The translations under genes and the position numbers were made by a program. The notes under the pieces were generated by a model. That model was not told the DNA's origin, ran no database searches, and worked only from the letters and a program-made list of their open reading frames with translations. Shown in pieces: positions 44,753-52,406 of a stretch of 64,000 bases of DNA (positions within the stretch are counted from its first letter, which is position 1; the number at the start of each line of letters is the position of its first letter). This DNA comes from Pseudomonadota bacterium. Lineage in GTDB: Bacteria > Bdellovibrionota > Bacteriovoracia > Bacteriovoracales > Bacteriovoracaceae. The stretch is taken from assembly GCA_027487515.1 (NCBI GenBank), contig JAIYDL010000016.1, positions 124,001 through 188,000 on the forward strand, in the 5' to 3' direction.

Positions 44753-45296
44753 TGGTGTGCCTCTTTATGAGATTGCTTTCAGCTTTAGCCCTTGCAATAT
44801 AGAGAATGATTGAAAAGAAGAAAATTATTGAATTTGGGATAGGCGCAATAAGAACCATACCCACCTCTGCTATACAATAACCAATATACATAGGATGGTT
44901 AATAAATCTGTATAACCCACTGCGGACAGGTTTGCGCACGCTAGGAGATACACCAAATGAGTATCCAAGATCTATTAGTGCCAGGGTCGATAATGTAAAT
45001 CCCATAACGAATAGGAAAGTAGCAGTTTTAACAGTTCCTGTTGTCGCAAATCCACTTTGATATAATAAAGGAAGTGCACTTGAGGTATAGGCTAAAATCT
45101 TTTGTTGAAAACCTGAGACAACAAATGGTTCATGCCTTTTTATGAAAAAGAAAACGAGATAAAGGTCTCTAATTGCTAAAAGTAAGTAAAAAACCCAATC
45201 AGTTTCCATCCATGTCATAAACGAGAGAGCTGCTAGGAATACCATGATCGCAGAGCCGGAAAAGCTCCGAATCAAGTTAAACTCCTGGCTTGTCAT
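44736..45296 (-). CDS. Isoprenylcysteine carboxyl methyltransferase-like membrane protein
   Basis: A 186-residue membrane protein with about five helices. The C-terminal signature VRSGLYRFINHPMYIGYCIAE corresponds to the RHP-x-Y-x-G motif of the ICMT/PEMT group (key part NHPMYIG), and RAKAESNLIKRH near the end supplies the second Glu-containing SAM contact. Such proteins methylate small molecules, lipids or C-terminal carboxylates inside the membrane. I start at the ATG at 45296, with AGAG six bases upstream; the longer frame to 45329 overlaps the small peptide further. It overlaps that peptide gene by 20 bases. Substrate unknown; the neighbouring peptide lacks cysteine, so prenyl-cysteine chemistry on it is unlikely. 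Confidence 0.72.
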   Translation of the reverse strand: MTSQEFNLIRSFSGSAIMVFLAALSFMTWMETDWVFYLLLAIRDLYLVFFFIKRHEPFVVSGFQQKILAYTSSALPLLYQSGFATTGTVKTATFLFVMGFTLSTLALIDLGYSFGVSPSVRKPVRSGLYRFINHPMYIGYCIAEVGMVLIAPIPNSIIFFFSIILYIARAKAESNLIKRHTNENFN

Positions 45297-45405
45297 TGCC
45301 TTCTCTGAATTTTGGATTAATGTCCTCACTTTTTGAATTAGCGAAGACTTGTGCTAGAGAAGCAAAAGCAAGGAGGAGGATTAGTAAGCGCGAGATGCTT
45401 TTCAT
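45277..45405 (-). CDS. Small secreted peptide, 42 residues, candidate signal
   Basis: An uninterrupted frame of 42 codons starts at the ATG at 45405, overlapping the hydrolase stop as ATGA. The protein opens MKSISRLLILLLAFASLAQ, followed by VFA, a near-ideal Sec signal peptide: basic n-region, Leu-rich core, and A-x-A-like site. Cleavage after VFA would release a hydrophilic 20-residue peptide beginning NSKSEDIN and ending NDKPGV, with no cysteine. It is too short for standard gene callers. It sits among a peptide-binding protein, a histidine kinase and a peptidase-like hydrolase, so I infer a secreted signal. Other readings, such as a small periplasmic protein of different role, are possible. 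Confidence 0.7.
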   Translation of the reverse strand: MKSISRLLILLLAFASLAQVFANSKSEDINPKFREGNDKPGV

Positions 45406-46193
45406 TTTTTTGTCCTTTGTGAAGTTATAGATGAAATAAAGTTATCGATATAAGAAAGCGTGCTCTTAAGGTTATCCAGCATTGGAAAGTGACCTGCGTT
45501 GTTTACTAAAGTGAAGTCAAATGATCCCGCCTCAATGTCGCTTTTAATGGCGCTTAAAGGCAGTAGTTCATCATCAATTCCTGAAATGAAAAGTTTTGGG
45601 AAATTGGTTTTTGCGACTTGAACTAAAAGTGAAGAATCATTTTCGATATCTCCATTATTGTTAAGGAAAAAGCGATACGAACTTTCGTCATTTAGAATTA
45701 AATTACTCAATCGATCGTCATTGTTTTTAAAGTAGAGTTTGCCATATGACGAGAGCCAAGATTTAAATGTTTCCTCTGAATTATGTCTTAGCCACTCCGC
45801 TTCTCTTGCAATCAAATTTAGACTCTTTTTACTAGAATAATTACCGATTGCGCATTTCATAGAGGAGGCGCTAAGAGGAGTTGAAACGCAAATTAATGCT
45901 TCAGGTAATGTAATAGTTGCAGTCTTTGAGGCGAGATAACCTCCGTATGAGTGTCCTAATAGAACAAAGGGTGACTCAATATTTTCCGCATATTCTTTAA
46001 TAGTTTGAGCTATGCTCAATGCACTTAGACATTCGAATTGTGTACCGTTCGTGCCACAAATATCTAAAAAGTGCAGTTGATATTTACCACTGAGTTCATC
46101 CATCGACCGAAGATACGAAGTACTTAGTCCTGGGCCTCCAGGGATTAATATTATCGATATCTGACTGTCGTCGCCAACTTTAGTAACCCTCAT
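45402..46193 (-). CDS. Alpha/beta hydrolase, proline-iminopeptidase-like
   Basis: A 263-residue cytoplasmic hydrolase with no signal peptide. ILIPGGPGLSTSYLR holds the GGPG oxyanion motif of the S33 (proline iminopeptidase) group. GHSYGGYLAS gives the nucleophile elbow Ser near residue 90, ISGIDDELLP the acid Asp, and NNAGHFPMLDN the catalytic His. S33 enzymes remove N-terminal proline or hydrolyse small amides and esters. The ATG overlaps the kinase stop as ATGA, and the stop overlaps the small peptide start. I infer a role in processing, degrading or de-esterifying a signal. Activity could equally be an esterase. Confidence 0.82.
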   Translation of the reverse strand: MRVTKVGDDSQISIILIPGGPGLSTSYLRSMDELSGKYQLHFLDICGTNGTQFECLSALSIAQTIKEYAENIESPFVLLGHSYGGYLASKTATITLPEALICVSTPLSASSMKCAIGNYSSKKSLNLIAREAEWLRHNSEETFKSWLSSYGKLYFKNNDDRLSNLILNDESSYRFFLNNNGDIENDSSLLVQVAKTNFPKLFISGIDDELLPLSAIKSDIEAGSFDFTLVNNAGHFPMLDNLKSTLSYIDNFISSITSQRTKK

Positions 46194-47536
46194 ACAACTC
46201 CAATTAAAAGCTGAAACTCAGACCCGCCCAATGAGCTTTTTTTAAATTTAAGATGTCCATTATGGTTTTTAAGGATGTGACTAACTGACGAAAGGCCGAT
46301 GGCAGCGCGATCGCCTTTCCCAGACTTTGTTGTGCCTTTAATGATCTCCTCAAACTTACTTTGATCCATCCCTGGGCCGTCATCAGAAATGAAGATGGAT
46401 GTTGAATCCTTAGCCTGAGCAAGACGAATCTCTAGCTTTTCACGAGCGAAGTCTAAGCCGTTCTCTAGTATGTTGATAATCGCACGTTTTAAAGCTGATG
46501 GATCACAGGAAATGAACATAGGGGTACTGGGCACAGAAAATTGAACCTTATGATAGTGAAGAGGATGTGCAGACTTTAATTGCAGCAATGTCTCTTGAAT
46601 GCAGCTCCTGATGTCGATTTTCTTGAAAGAGTTTGAGTCATACTCAAAGTTCTTCTTCGCCGCTATGATTTGGCATAGAATTTCATCCGCTATTTTAGGC
46701 AAAGCGTCGGATGCTTCTTTCCTCATCTCTGGGTCGGTGTCTTCTTCAGCGATAAGAGTAATCAGTGTATTCATAGCAGTGATAGGGTTTTGAAGGTCGT
46801 GGATAAGGCGTTTATAGATTTCCATATTTAGCTCTTTCGCTTTTTGGATCGCTAGGAGTTCTTTTGCCAATGTCAGATTGGACTTCATTCCAATCAGATT
46901 CGTTCGAATTTGATCGAGCTCTAGGAATTCAATTTCCCTGTCTTGATGGTCTTCTTGATGGAGTTTCTGAACTTGGTTCTCTAAAACTTTTACCGAACTT
47001 AGAACTTTTCCCAGTTGTTTCCCGAGACGGAAAGTCAAAAACTGAAGAGACCCAAGTGAAAAGAGAAAGATGCCTGCCATTATTAATGCTAGCTTTACAA
47101 GAATTGTAAGGGGGCTGAGTTCCAGTAGGAGGCTCCCTCCGGCCAATGGTAATAAGTAGCTTACGGAAATCGTATCTCTCGAGAAGTCGGCGCCAAAAAT
47201 TGAAATTATAGGTTTAGGGATTATGGGGGTGTCGATTAACTCTGAATGCATTGAATGCGCATAAATTCTTCCATCTCTAACAACAGAAATGTTTTTACTT
47301 CCTGAATGGTCAATCGTTGATAAAATCCTAAGTATTTCCGTTCTGTCATCTACTGAAATTAGATATGAAAGGTGAGGGGCAAGTGCCGTAAGCAACTTTC
47401 TCTCGTTTGTCACTGTGTCTCGCAAAGTCAAGAAGCCCAAGGCGAGCGTTAATAGAAGTGCAAGGAGGCTGGATAGACGCCACTTAGCCTTTGATAGAGA
47501 TCCATTAATATAATCGTATATTGATATCTGCCTCAT
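46190..47536 (-). CDS. Membrane sensor histidine kinase
   Basis: A 448-residue kinase. TM1 covers about residues 21-38, a periplasmic sensor region follows to about 144, and TM2 covers 145-167, then a linker with coiled-coil character (SVKVLENQVQKLHQEDH). The H box LIHDLQNPITAM places the phosphorylated His at about 246. ATP-binding motifs are NILENGLDFA (N box), SDDGPGM (G1) and IGLSSVSHILKNHNGHL (G2). No receiver is fused. It starts at an ATG (47536) that overlaps the binding-protein stop as ATGA. The sensor domain is encoded directly after a peptide-binding protein, which suggests that the two form one sensing unit. Confidence 0.9.
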   Translation of the reverse strand: MRQISIYDYINGSLSKAKWRLSSLLALLLTLALGFLTLRDTVTNERKLLTALAPHLSYLISVDDRTEILRILSTIDHSGSKNISVVRDGRIYAHSMHSELIDTPIIPKPIISIFGADFSRDTISVSYLLPLAGGSLLLELSPLTILVKLALIMAGIFLFSLGSLQFLTFRLGKQLGKVLSSVKVLENQVQKLHQEDHQDREIEFLELDQIRTNLIGMKSNLTLAKELLAIQKAKELNMEIYKRLIHDLQNPITAMNTLITLIAEEDTDPEMRKEASDALPKIADEILCQIIAAKKNFEYDSNSFKKIDIRSCIQETLLQLKSAHPLHYHKVQFSVPSTPMFISCDPSALKRAIINILENGLDFAREKLEIRLAQAKDSTSIFISDDGPGMDQSKFEEIIKGTTKSGKGDRAAIGLSSVSHILKNHNGHLKFKKSSLGGSEFQLLIGVV

Positions 47537-49032
47537 GGTTTGCATTTCGCTGTTTTTGAGATCGGCGCATAATCAATATACACATCTGAGATAATATTCG
47601 GTTTAAACCCCTTCACACACCGAGACACCCAGTAGTTTCCTCTTGGATGAAACAGATTTACTGTCACGGCTTGATCTTCGATCTTGGATCGTAGAAGATT
47701 TAGAATTGGAATTTTCTTTAGTCGGTCTGGCTCAGCTCGTAGTCTTACGTTTAATTGATCAATTTCTTTGTCGCTTAAGCCACTGAAATTGTCCTTATTA
47801 TTAGATTCAAAATTTTTATAGAGAAATTCTGGATCTGGATAATCCATGTTCATTGCAACGAGGAAGCTCTGGAGCCTCTTGTTGGAGTATCCGGACATGA
47901 GTTCGTCCCACTTCAGAGGAGTTACCTGCACATTCCAGCCCTTCGCGGTCAGCATCTTCTCGATGAACTGCTTCATCTCGTCGTGCTTTTCTAGTTCTCT
48001 GGGTATAGCGATTTCAATTTTTAACTTACTAACTTTATTTTCAGATGCTTCCGCCTTTGATCTTTCAGAACTTCCAGGTAAACCTGGGGGAACATATCCA
48101 ACAGCGGAATAAGAGTCGGGGTAGAACTCTGCACGAAAACCGCTGGTGTCAAAGTCACGTTTGAAGGTTTGTCTGACCGACTTATTGTTAAATGGAGGCA
48201 GCTTTGTATTTAATCCTATGATCCAGGTTCCATTCACTGGTGCCGATATCTTTTGACCAGTTTTGAATACATCGCTCGCTCCAGAGATTGGCCAGTTTGT
48301 AAGGTCATCTATTTTCCCATTCTTCGCTAGGGAGATTGCTGTTTTTTCATCGCTTTCAATTAGCCATAGCTGATCGATTGAACCTTCGACTTTTCTATAA
48401 TAGGCTTTCGATGCATCAAGCCTGATGCGCCGATTTTCCTTTTCTAAAGAATGAAAGCTAAATGGTCCGGAGCCAATCGGTTTATCGAAATAATCTAGTC
48501 GCTGCTCGAACTCAGCTTTTGAAATTATTTTAGCAGTCGCTCCCGCGAGTATGTTGAGGAAGTTCGGATTCGGATACTTTAATTTGATTTCTACCGTATC
48601 TATCGAGGTGGCTTTAATTCCTCCCATTTTATCATCAAACCCTGACTCATTCCAACCGAGGACACAGTCAAAGTAATTTCGAGTCAGACTTTCCGCGGAA
48701 AGGTTCCTTTTTAATGAAAAGACGACATCAGCTACTTTAATAGAGGCTCCATTATGGAACTTCGCGTTTTCTCGAATTTTGAAAGTGATCGTTTTGCCAT
48801 CGTCCAAAAAAATCCAGCTTTCCGCAATCGCTGGTTCAATCCTTAGGCTAGGTGCAAAGCGGACAAGCCCATCGTAGATTAAATTGCCGGCCAGGAGGGA
48901 GGCAGTGTCATTCATTTTGATGGGATCTAAGGTTAGGGGTAGAGAGTATACGCTCTTCTTATAAATCAACTGTTTCCCATGCAGGGAAAACGGCAAAATG
49001 CAGATAATAATTAGCCAATACATACGAAGCAT
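47533..49032 (-). CDS. Oligopeptide-type extracellular solute-binding protein (SBP_bac_5)
   Basis: A 499-residue periplasmic binding protein. After a signal peptide (MYWLIIICILPFSLHG) come LPLTLDPIKMNDTASLLAGNL, DGLVRFAPSLRIEPAIAESW and FKIRENAKFHNGASIKVADVVFSLKR, the unmistakable opening of OppA/DppA-like proteins, of which KFHNG and ADVVFSL are the key parts. GSGPFSF and MNMDYPDPEFLYKNF follow as expected. No lipobox Cys is seen. No permease or ATPase genes are near, so it is an orphan, here encoded next to a kinase. I start at the ATG at 49032; a TTG six codons upstream is in frame. Confidence 0.9.
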   Translation of the reverse strand: MLRMYWLIIICILPFSLHGKQLIYKKSVYSLPLTLDPIKMNDTASLLAGNLIYDGLVRFAPSLRIEPAIAESWIFLDDGKTITFKIRENAKFHNGASIKVADVVFSLKRNLSAESLTRNYFDCVLGWNESGFDDKMGGIKATSIDTVEIKLKYPNPNFLNILAGATAKIISKAEFEQRLDYFDKPIGSGPFSFHSLEKENRRIRLDASKAYYRKVEGSIDQLWLIESDEKTAISLAKNGKIDDLTNWPISGASDVFKTGQKISAPVNGTWIIGLNTKLPPFNNKSVRQTFKRDFDTSGFRAEFYPDSYSAVGYVPPGLPGSSERSKAEASENKVSKLKIEIAIPRELEKHDEMKQFIEKMLTAKGWNVQVTPLKWDELMSGYSNKRLQSFLVAMNMDYPDPEFLYKNFESNNKDNFSGLSDKEIDQLNVRLRAEPDRLKKIPILNLLRSKIEDQAVTVNLFHPRGNYWVSRCVKGFKPNIISDVYIDYAPISKTAKCKP

Positions 49033-49065
49033 GGCGCGAGTATATTTCAAGATTGTTCTGCGATG

Positions 49066-49080
49066 AATTTCTTAGAAATT
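49066..49080 (-). promoter_or_regulatory. Palindrome upstream of the cassette, candidate operator
   Basis: AATTTC-TTA-GAAATT is a perfect inverted repeat with 6-base arms, 34 bases upstream of the binding-protein start, in a 74-base gap after a same-strand glycosyltransferase gene. Such a site could bind a regulator of the cassette. No strong promoter boxes are clear in this short AT-rich gap. Confidence 0.4.
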
Positions 49081-49106
49081 ATTACATAAGAGATTTTGAA
49101 CGTGCG

Positions 49107-50189
49107 TTAAGATATTAAATTTATAAGAACATCAAGGTTTTTAAGGTGGTCAAATCTTTGCTTTAGTAAGTCTGAGTTTCCGCTCTCGGCTAAAGGCTGT
49201 CCTAGAACCTTACTCGTTTGATTTTTAAGGTCTCGAACGTCATATGCCTTAGAGAGCAAACCATTTTGCCCATCCACCACAATCTCCGGATTCGAACTCA
49301 CATCCCACGCCACAATCGGCACCCCAAAATGCAAGGTCTCGATCAACGTATTCGCCGACCCCTCAAACAAACTCGTGAACACAAACACATCCAGTGAATT
49401 AAAAAACGCCGGCATATCCGTGACATGGCCCAGAAGACGAACCTCTTCCTTCACCCCAGCTTCATCGATCAGTCTTTGTAGCGCGTCCCGAAGCTCTCCC
49501 TCTCCAGCAATAAGGATCTTGAACTTGACCCCATCGGACTTCAAAAGCTTCGCCAGCTCAATCAGATACTTCTGCCCTTTTTGTTCCGTGAGTCTTCCAG
49601 CATTTCCGATTACAATCTCGTCGCCCTGCTTTTCATAGAGCTTCCGACTCTTGTCGACAGACACAGAGGTGTCGACCCCGTTATAAATCAGGACCATCTT
49701 CTCTTCTGGAAACCACGCCTCATTGCCCTGCTTGAGACTCCGTCCGATTTCCTTAGAATTGACCACGACGTGGGTGATGATCTTCTGAAACAGAAAACGG
49801 TTAAGGACTGTGTTCCGCAGTGGATGCGGCATCCCTCGGCGGTAGATGATCCGCCGGACTCCCGCGAGCTTGGCCGCAATTCCCGCGACCTTGAGATCCG
49901 CCGGTAGATTCATAATGACCGCATCGACGCGCTTGAATTTAAAAAAAAGAAAGAAGACAAAAAGTTTGATGGGATTAAGAAAGCTCAGATTCCCGACCTT
50001 GAATCGGTAGACGTTCTGTCCCTCGACCGTCGCTCGCTTCGCGATCTCAGAAGCATCATTGGCAACGAGGATCGTCTCAAACCCGCGCCGCTTCAGTTCG
50101 CGGCAGGTCGTGAGATGCCACTTCTCGCCGCCCCCCCAGGCCTTGTTGGTGTTGAAGAAAACGACTGTTTTCTTGGATTCTGTCGTCAT
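49107..50189 (-). CDS. Glycosyltransferase family 4
   Basis: A 360-residue GT-B enzyme. FFNTNKAWGGGEKWHLTTCREL opens the acceptor domain (key part WGGGEKWHLTTC). RIIYRRGMPHPLRNTVLNRFL is its middle, and the donor site is FEGSANTLIETLHFGVPIVA (E-x7-E region) followed by SSNPEIVVDGQNGLL. The last 50 codons are more AT-rich than the rest, so the composition boundary of the adjacent cassette falls inside this gene. It has normal length, so the C-terminus is probably intact or replaced by recombination. Follows the dihydrofolate reductase gene in the same direction after 28 bases. Confidence 0.9.
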   Translation of the reverse strand: MTTESKKTVVFFNTNKAWGGGEKWHLTTCRELKRRGFETILVANDASEIAKRATVEGQNVYRFKVGNLSFLNPIKLFVFFLFFKFKRVDAVIMNLPADLKVAGIAAKLAGVRRIIYRRGMPHPLRNTVLNRFLFQKIITHVVVNSKEIGRSLKQGNEAWFPEEKMVLIYNGVDTSVSVDKSRKLYEKQGDEIVIGNAGRLTEQKGQKYLIELAKLLKSDGVKFKILIAGEGELRDALQRLIDEAGVKEEVRLLGHVTDMPAFFNSLDVFVFTSLFEGSANTLIETLHFGVPIVAWDVSSNPEIVVDGQNGLLSKAYDVRDLKNQTSKVLGQPLAESGNSDLLKQRFDHLKNLDVLINLIS

Positions 50190-50217
50190 ATGGCCGAAAT
50201 TTTACCTTGGGGCCAGG

Positions 50218-50700
50218 CTAGAAGTCAGGTCTTTTCCTCATGTGGTAGAGGCTCCAGCGATCAAAGACTTCCGAGTGGACCATCTCCCACTCGTAGAAGG
50301 AGTACTCGGGGAAGTAAGTGTCGGCCGGTCCCTCGTAGTCCACCACGCTGCAGAGAAACTCCGAAAGGTAGGGGAGGGAGAGATTGTAAATCTCGCCTCC
50401 GCCGATCACGTAAATCTTTTCGATCCCTATCGCGTCAGCGTAGTCAACCACAGCACCCATCGAGCCGAAGACCGGGGCCCTGGAATTCTCCGAGGGAGTT
50501 CGGGAGAGCACTAGCGGCATCGATCCTTCAACGTCTGAACCATGGAGTTCGAAGTTCTTCCGCCCCACGAGCACGTACTGACCCCGGACAGTGTCTTTGT
50601 AGTGCTGGTACTCGTCCGGCAGATTCCAGGGGAGGCCTCCGTTGAGGCCGATCTGCCGGTCCTTGCCGTGTGCCGCGATGGCGATGAATTTAACTTTCAT
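50218..50700 (-). CDS. folA: Dihydrofolate reductase
   Basis: Reduces dihydrofolate to tetrahydrofolate with NADPH. The N-terminal IAIAAHGKDRQIGLNGGLPWNLPDE has the L-P-W-x-x-P-[DE] active-site motif with the catalytic acid, shortened here to GGLPWNLPDE. GRKNFELHG and VLSRTPS bind NADPH, and IYVIGGGEIYNLSLPYL is the conserved GGxxI/Y strand. The 160 residues from the ATG at 50700 fit the family; the ATG has AGGA seven bases upstream, and a 16-residue extension from 50748 is unlikely. An odd neighbour for a glycan locus. Confidence 0.93.
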   Translation of the reverse strand: MKVKFIAIAAHGKDRQIGLNGGLPWNLPDEYQHYKDTVRGQYVLVGRKNFELHGSDVEGSMPLVLSRTPSENSRAPVFGSMGAVVDYADAIGIEKIYVIGGGEIYNLSLPYLSEFLCSVVDYEGPADTYFPEYSFYEWEMVHSEVFDRWSLYHMRKRPDF

Positions 50701-50765
50701 GTCGAGATCCTGTCTTACCCACAATTGCGGGAAAGGTGGCATAATCATCCCATAAAGGACGTATT

Positions 50766-51422
50766 ATGAAACGCAACATTGTTATCATCGGTAGTTCCCA
50801 TGGAATCGGTCAGACCATCGCCGAGGGCCTCGCCCAGGATACGAACATCTTTAGTTTTTCTCGGACGACGAACTTTGACGTCCTGAAAGATACCCTGCCC
50901 CTGGCCGATTTACCCGACGTCATCGACGGCGTGGTTTACGCACCGGGGTCCATTAACTTAAGGCCATTTCACCTCCTCAAGGCCGAAGACTTTGCCCACG
51001 ACATGGAGCTCAATACCTTTGGTGCAGTGAGAGTTCTCCAAGCCCTCTATCCAAGACTTCGGAAGTCCGAGTCGGCCTCTGTGGTTCTGTTCTCAACAGT
51101 CGCAGTTCAAAAGGGGATGAACTTTCACACCTCCATCGCCATGGCCAAAGGGGCCATCGAAGGTCTGGTCCGAAGCTTAGCCGTTGAATGGGCCCCGAAG
51201 ATCCGAGTTAACGCGATTGCCCCTTCTCTTGTTGACACTCCTCTCGCGGCGAAGATCACCGGTAACGCGAAGGCCCTCGAAGTGACACTTGAGAAGCACC
51301 CGATGAAGCGCATCGGAACCGCGGCCGACATCGCTGAGTCAGCGCTCTACCTTCTCTCGCCACGCTCCTCCTGGGTCACGGGACAGGTTCTGCATGTAGA
51401 CGGAGGACTTTCAATCTCCTAA
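50766..51422 (+). CDS. Short-chain dehydrogenase/reductase family protein lacking the catalytic Tyr
   Basis: A 218-residue SDR-fold protein. GSSHGIGQTIAEGLA is the cofactor loop, NTFGAVRVLQALYPRL and SVVLFSTVAV keep the N-x-x-G and catalytic Ser regions, and RVNAIAPSLVDTPLA with HVDGGLSIS ends the fold. In the active site the usual Y-x-x-x-K reads I-A-M-A-K (HTSIAMAKGAIEG), so Lys is kept but Tyr is replaced by Ile. It may bind NAD(P) without standard chemistry, or use another base. AGGA lies six bases before the ATG. Nine bases separate it from galE in the same direction. Confidence 0.85.
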   Translation: MKRNIVIIGSSHGIGQTIAEGLAQDTNIFSFSRTTNFDVLKDTLPLADLPDVIDGVVYAPGSINLRPFHLLKAEDFAHDMELNTFGAVRVLQALYPRLRKSESASVVLFSTVAVQKGMNFHTSIAMAKGAIEGLVRSLAVEWAPKIRVNAIAPSLVDTPLAAKITGNAKALEVTLEKHPMKRIGTAADIAESALYLLSPRSSWVTGQVLHVDGGLSIS

Positions 51423-51431
51423 AATAGGGGC

Positions 51432-52406
51432 ATGAAAATCCTCATCACGGGTGGCGCAGGCTACATCGGTTCCCATGTGGTCAAAGCACTGGGGCCTCTC
51501 GGTCATTCTCTCATCATTTACGACAACCTCTCGACCGGGCACCGGCAGGCCGTGACCTTTGGAGACTTGATCGTGGGAGACCTCTCGGATCGGGAGAAAC
51601 TAGACTCGGTCTTTGCCACCCACAAGTTCGATGCAGTCCTTCACTTCGCCGGAAGCATCGTCGTTCCAGACAGTGTCTCAGACCCACTTACTTATTATCA
51701 CAATAACACCGTCAACTCCCACTTGCTCCTCACCCTCTGCAAGAAGCACCGGGTTCAGAAGTTCATCTTCTCATCTACCGCCGCGGTCTATGGAATGCCC
51801 AATGATGGCGTCTGCCGCGAGGACTCCGAGCTCGCTCCGATTAACCCGTACGGTCACTCCAAGCTCATGACGGAGCACATGCTCCGGGATTTTTCCCAGT
51901 CCTCAGACTTCTGTTACGTCGCACTCCGCTACTTCAACGTCTCCGGGGCCGATCCCGAGGGGAAGATCGGGCAGTCCTTCCCCCAGGCCACGCATTTGAT
52001 CAAAGTCGCCTGTGAGACGGCCTGCGGAAAACGGCCATCGATCAGTGTGTTCGGAACCGATTACCCAACCCCGGATGGCAGTTGTGTCCGCGACTACATC
52101 CACGTGAGCGACCTCGCCGACGCCCACGTCAAGGCCCTCGAGTACCTCGACCGGGGAGGGAAGTCCGAGGTCTTAAACTGCGGCTATGGACATGGATTTT
52201 CCGTCCATCAAGTTTTAAATCGTGTGAAAGAGATCACCGGAGTTGAAATCAAAGTCGTCAATTCCCCACGCCGCCCCGGAGATCCTGCGAGCATCACTTC
52301 GAAGGCCGATCGGATCCAATCCGTGATCGGCTGGAAGCCAAAATTCGATGACCTGAACATCATCATCAAGTCTGCCTACGAGTGGGAAAAACGGCGTCCG
52401 TACTAA
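51432..52406 (+). CDS. galE: UDP-glucose 4-epimerase
   Basis: Interconverts UDP-glucose and UDP-galactose (or the GlcNAc/GalNAc pair), feeding glycan synthesis. ITGGAGYIGSHVVKAL is the NAD loop, SSTAAVYGMPNDG holds the catalytic Ser-Thr, and YGHSKLMTEHML is the Y-x-x-x-K pair. YFNVSGADPEGKIGQSF and DGSCVRDYIHVSDLADAHV are highly GalE-specific. The length of 324 residues is normal. TAATG joins its stop to the queC start, so the two are probably translated together. Confidence 0.95.
   Translation: MKILITGGAGYIGSHVVKALGPLGHSLIIYDNLSTGHRQAVTFGDLIVGDLSDREKLDSVFATHKFDAVLHFAGSIVVPDSVSDPLTYYHNNTVNSHLLLTLCKKHRVQKFIFSSTAAVYGMPNDGVCREDSELAPINPYGHSKLMTEHMLRDFSQSSDFCYVALRYFNVSGADPEGKIGQSFPQATHLIKVACETACGKRPSISVFGTDYPTPDGSCVRDYIHVSDLADAHVKALEYLDRGGKSEVLNCGYGHGFSVHQVLNRVKEITGVEIKVVNSPRRPGDPASITSKADRIQSVIGWKPKFDDLNIIIKSAYEWEKRRPY

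Larger units (their letters stand above)
44444..49270. other. AT-rich cassette, probably acquired horizontally
   Basis: From just after the ugd stop to about 49270 the sequence is visibly richer in A and T, with codons such as ATA, TTA, AAT and GAA that the neighbours avoid. The left change coincides with the ugd stop. The right change lies inside the last 160 bases of the glycosyltransferase at 49107-50189, which switches from CTC/ATC/GAC-rich to AT-rich codons. All six genes inside run on the minus strand with overlapping ends. No integrase, transposase or flanking repeat was found. Confidence 0.7.
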
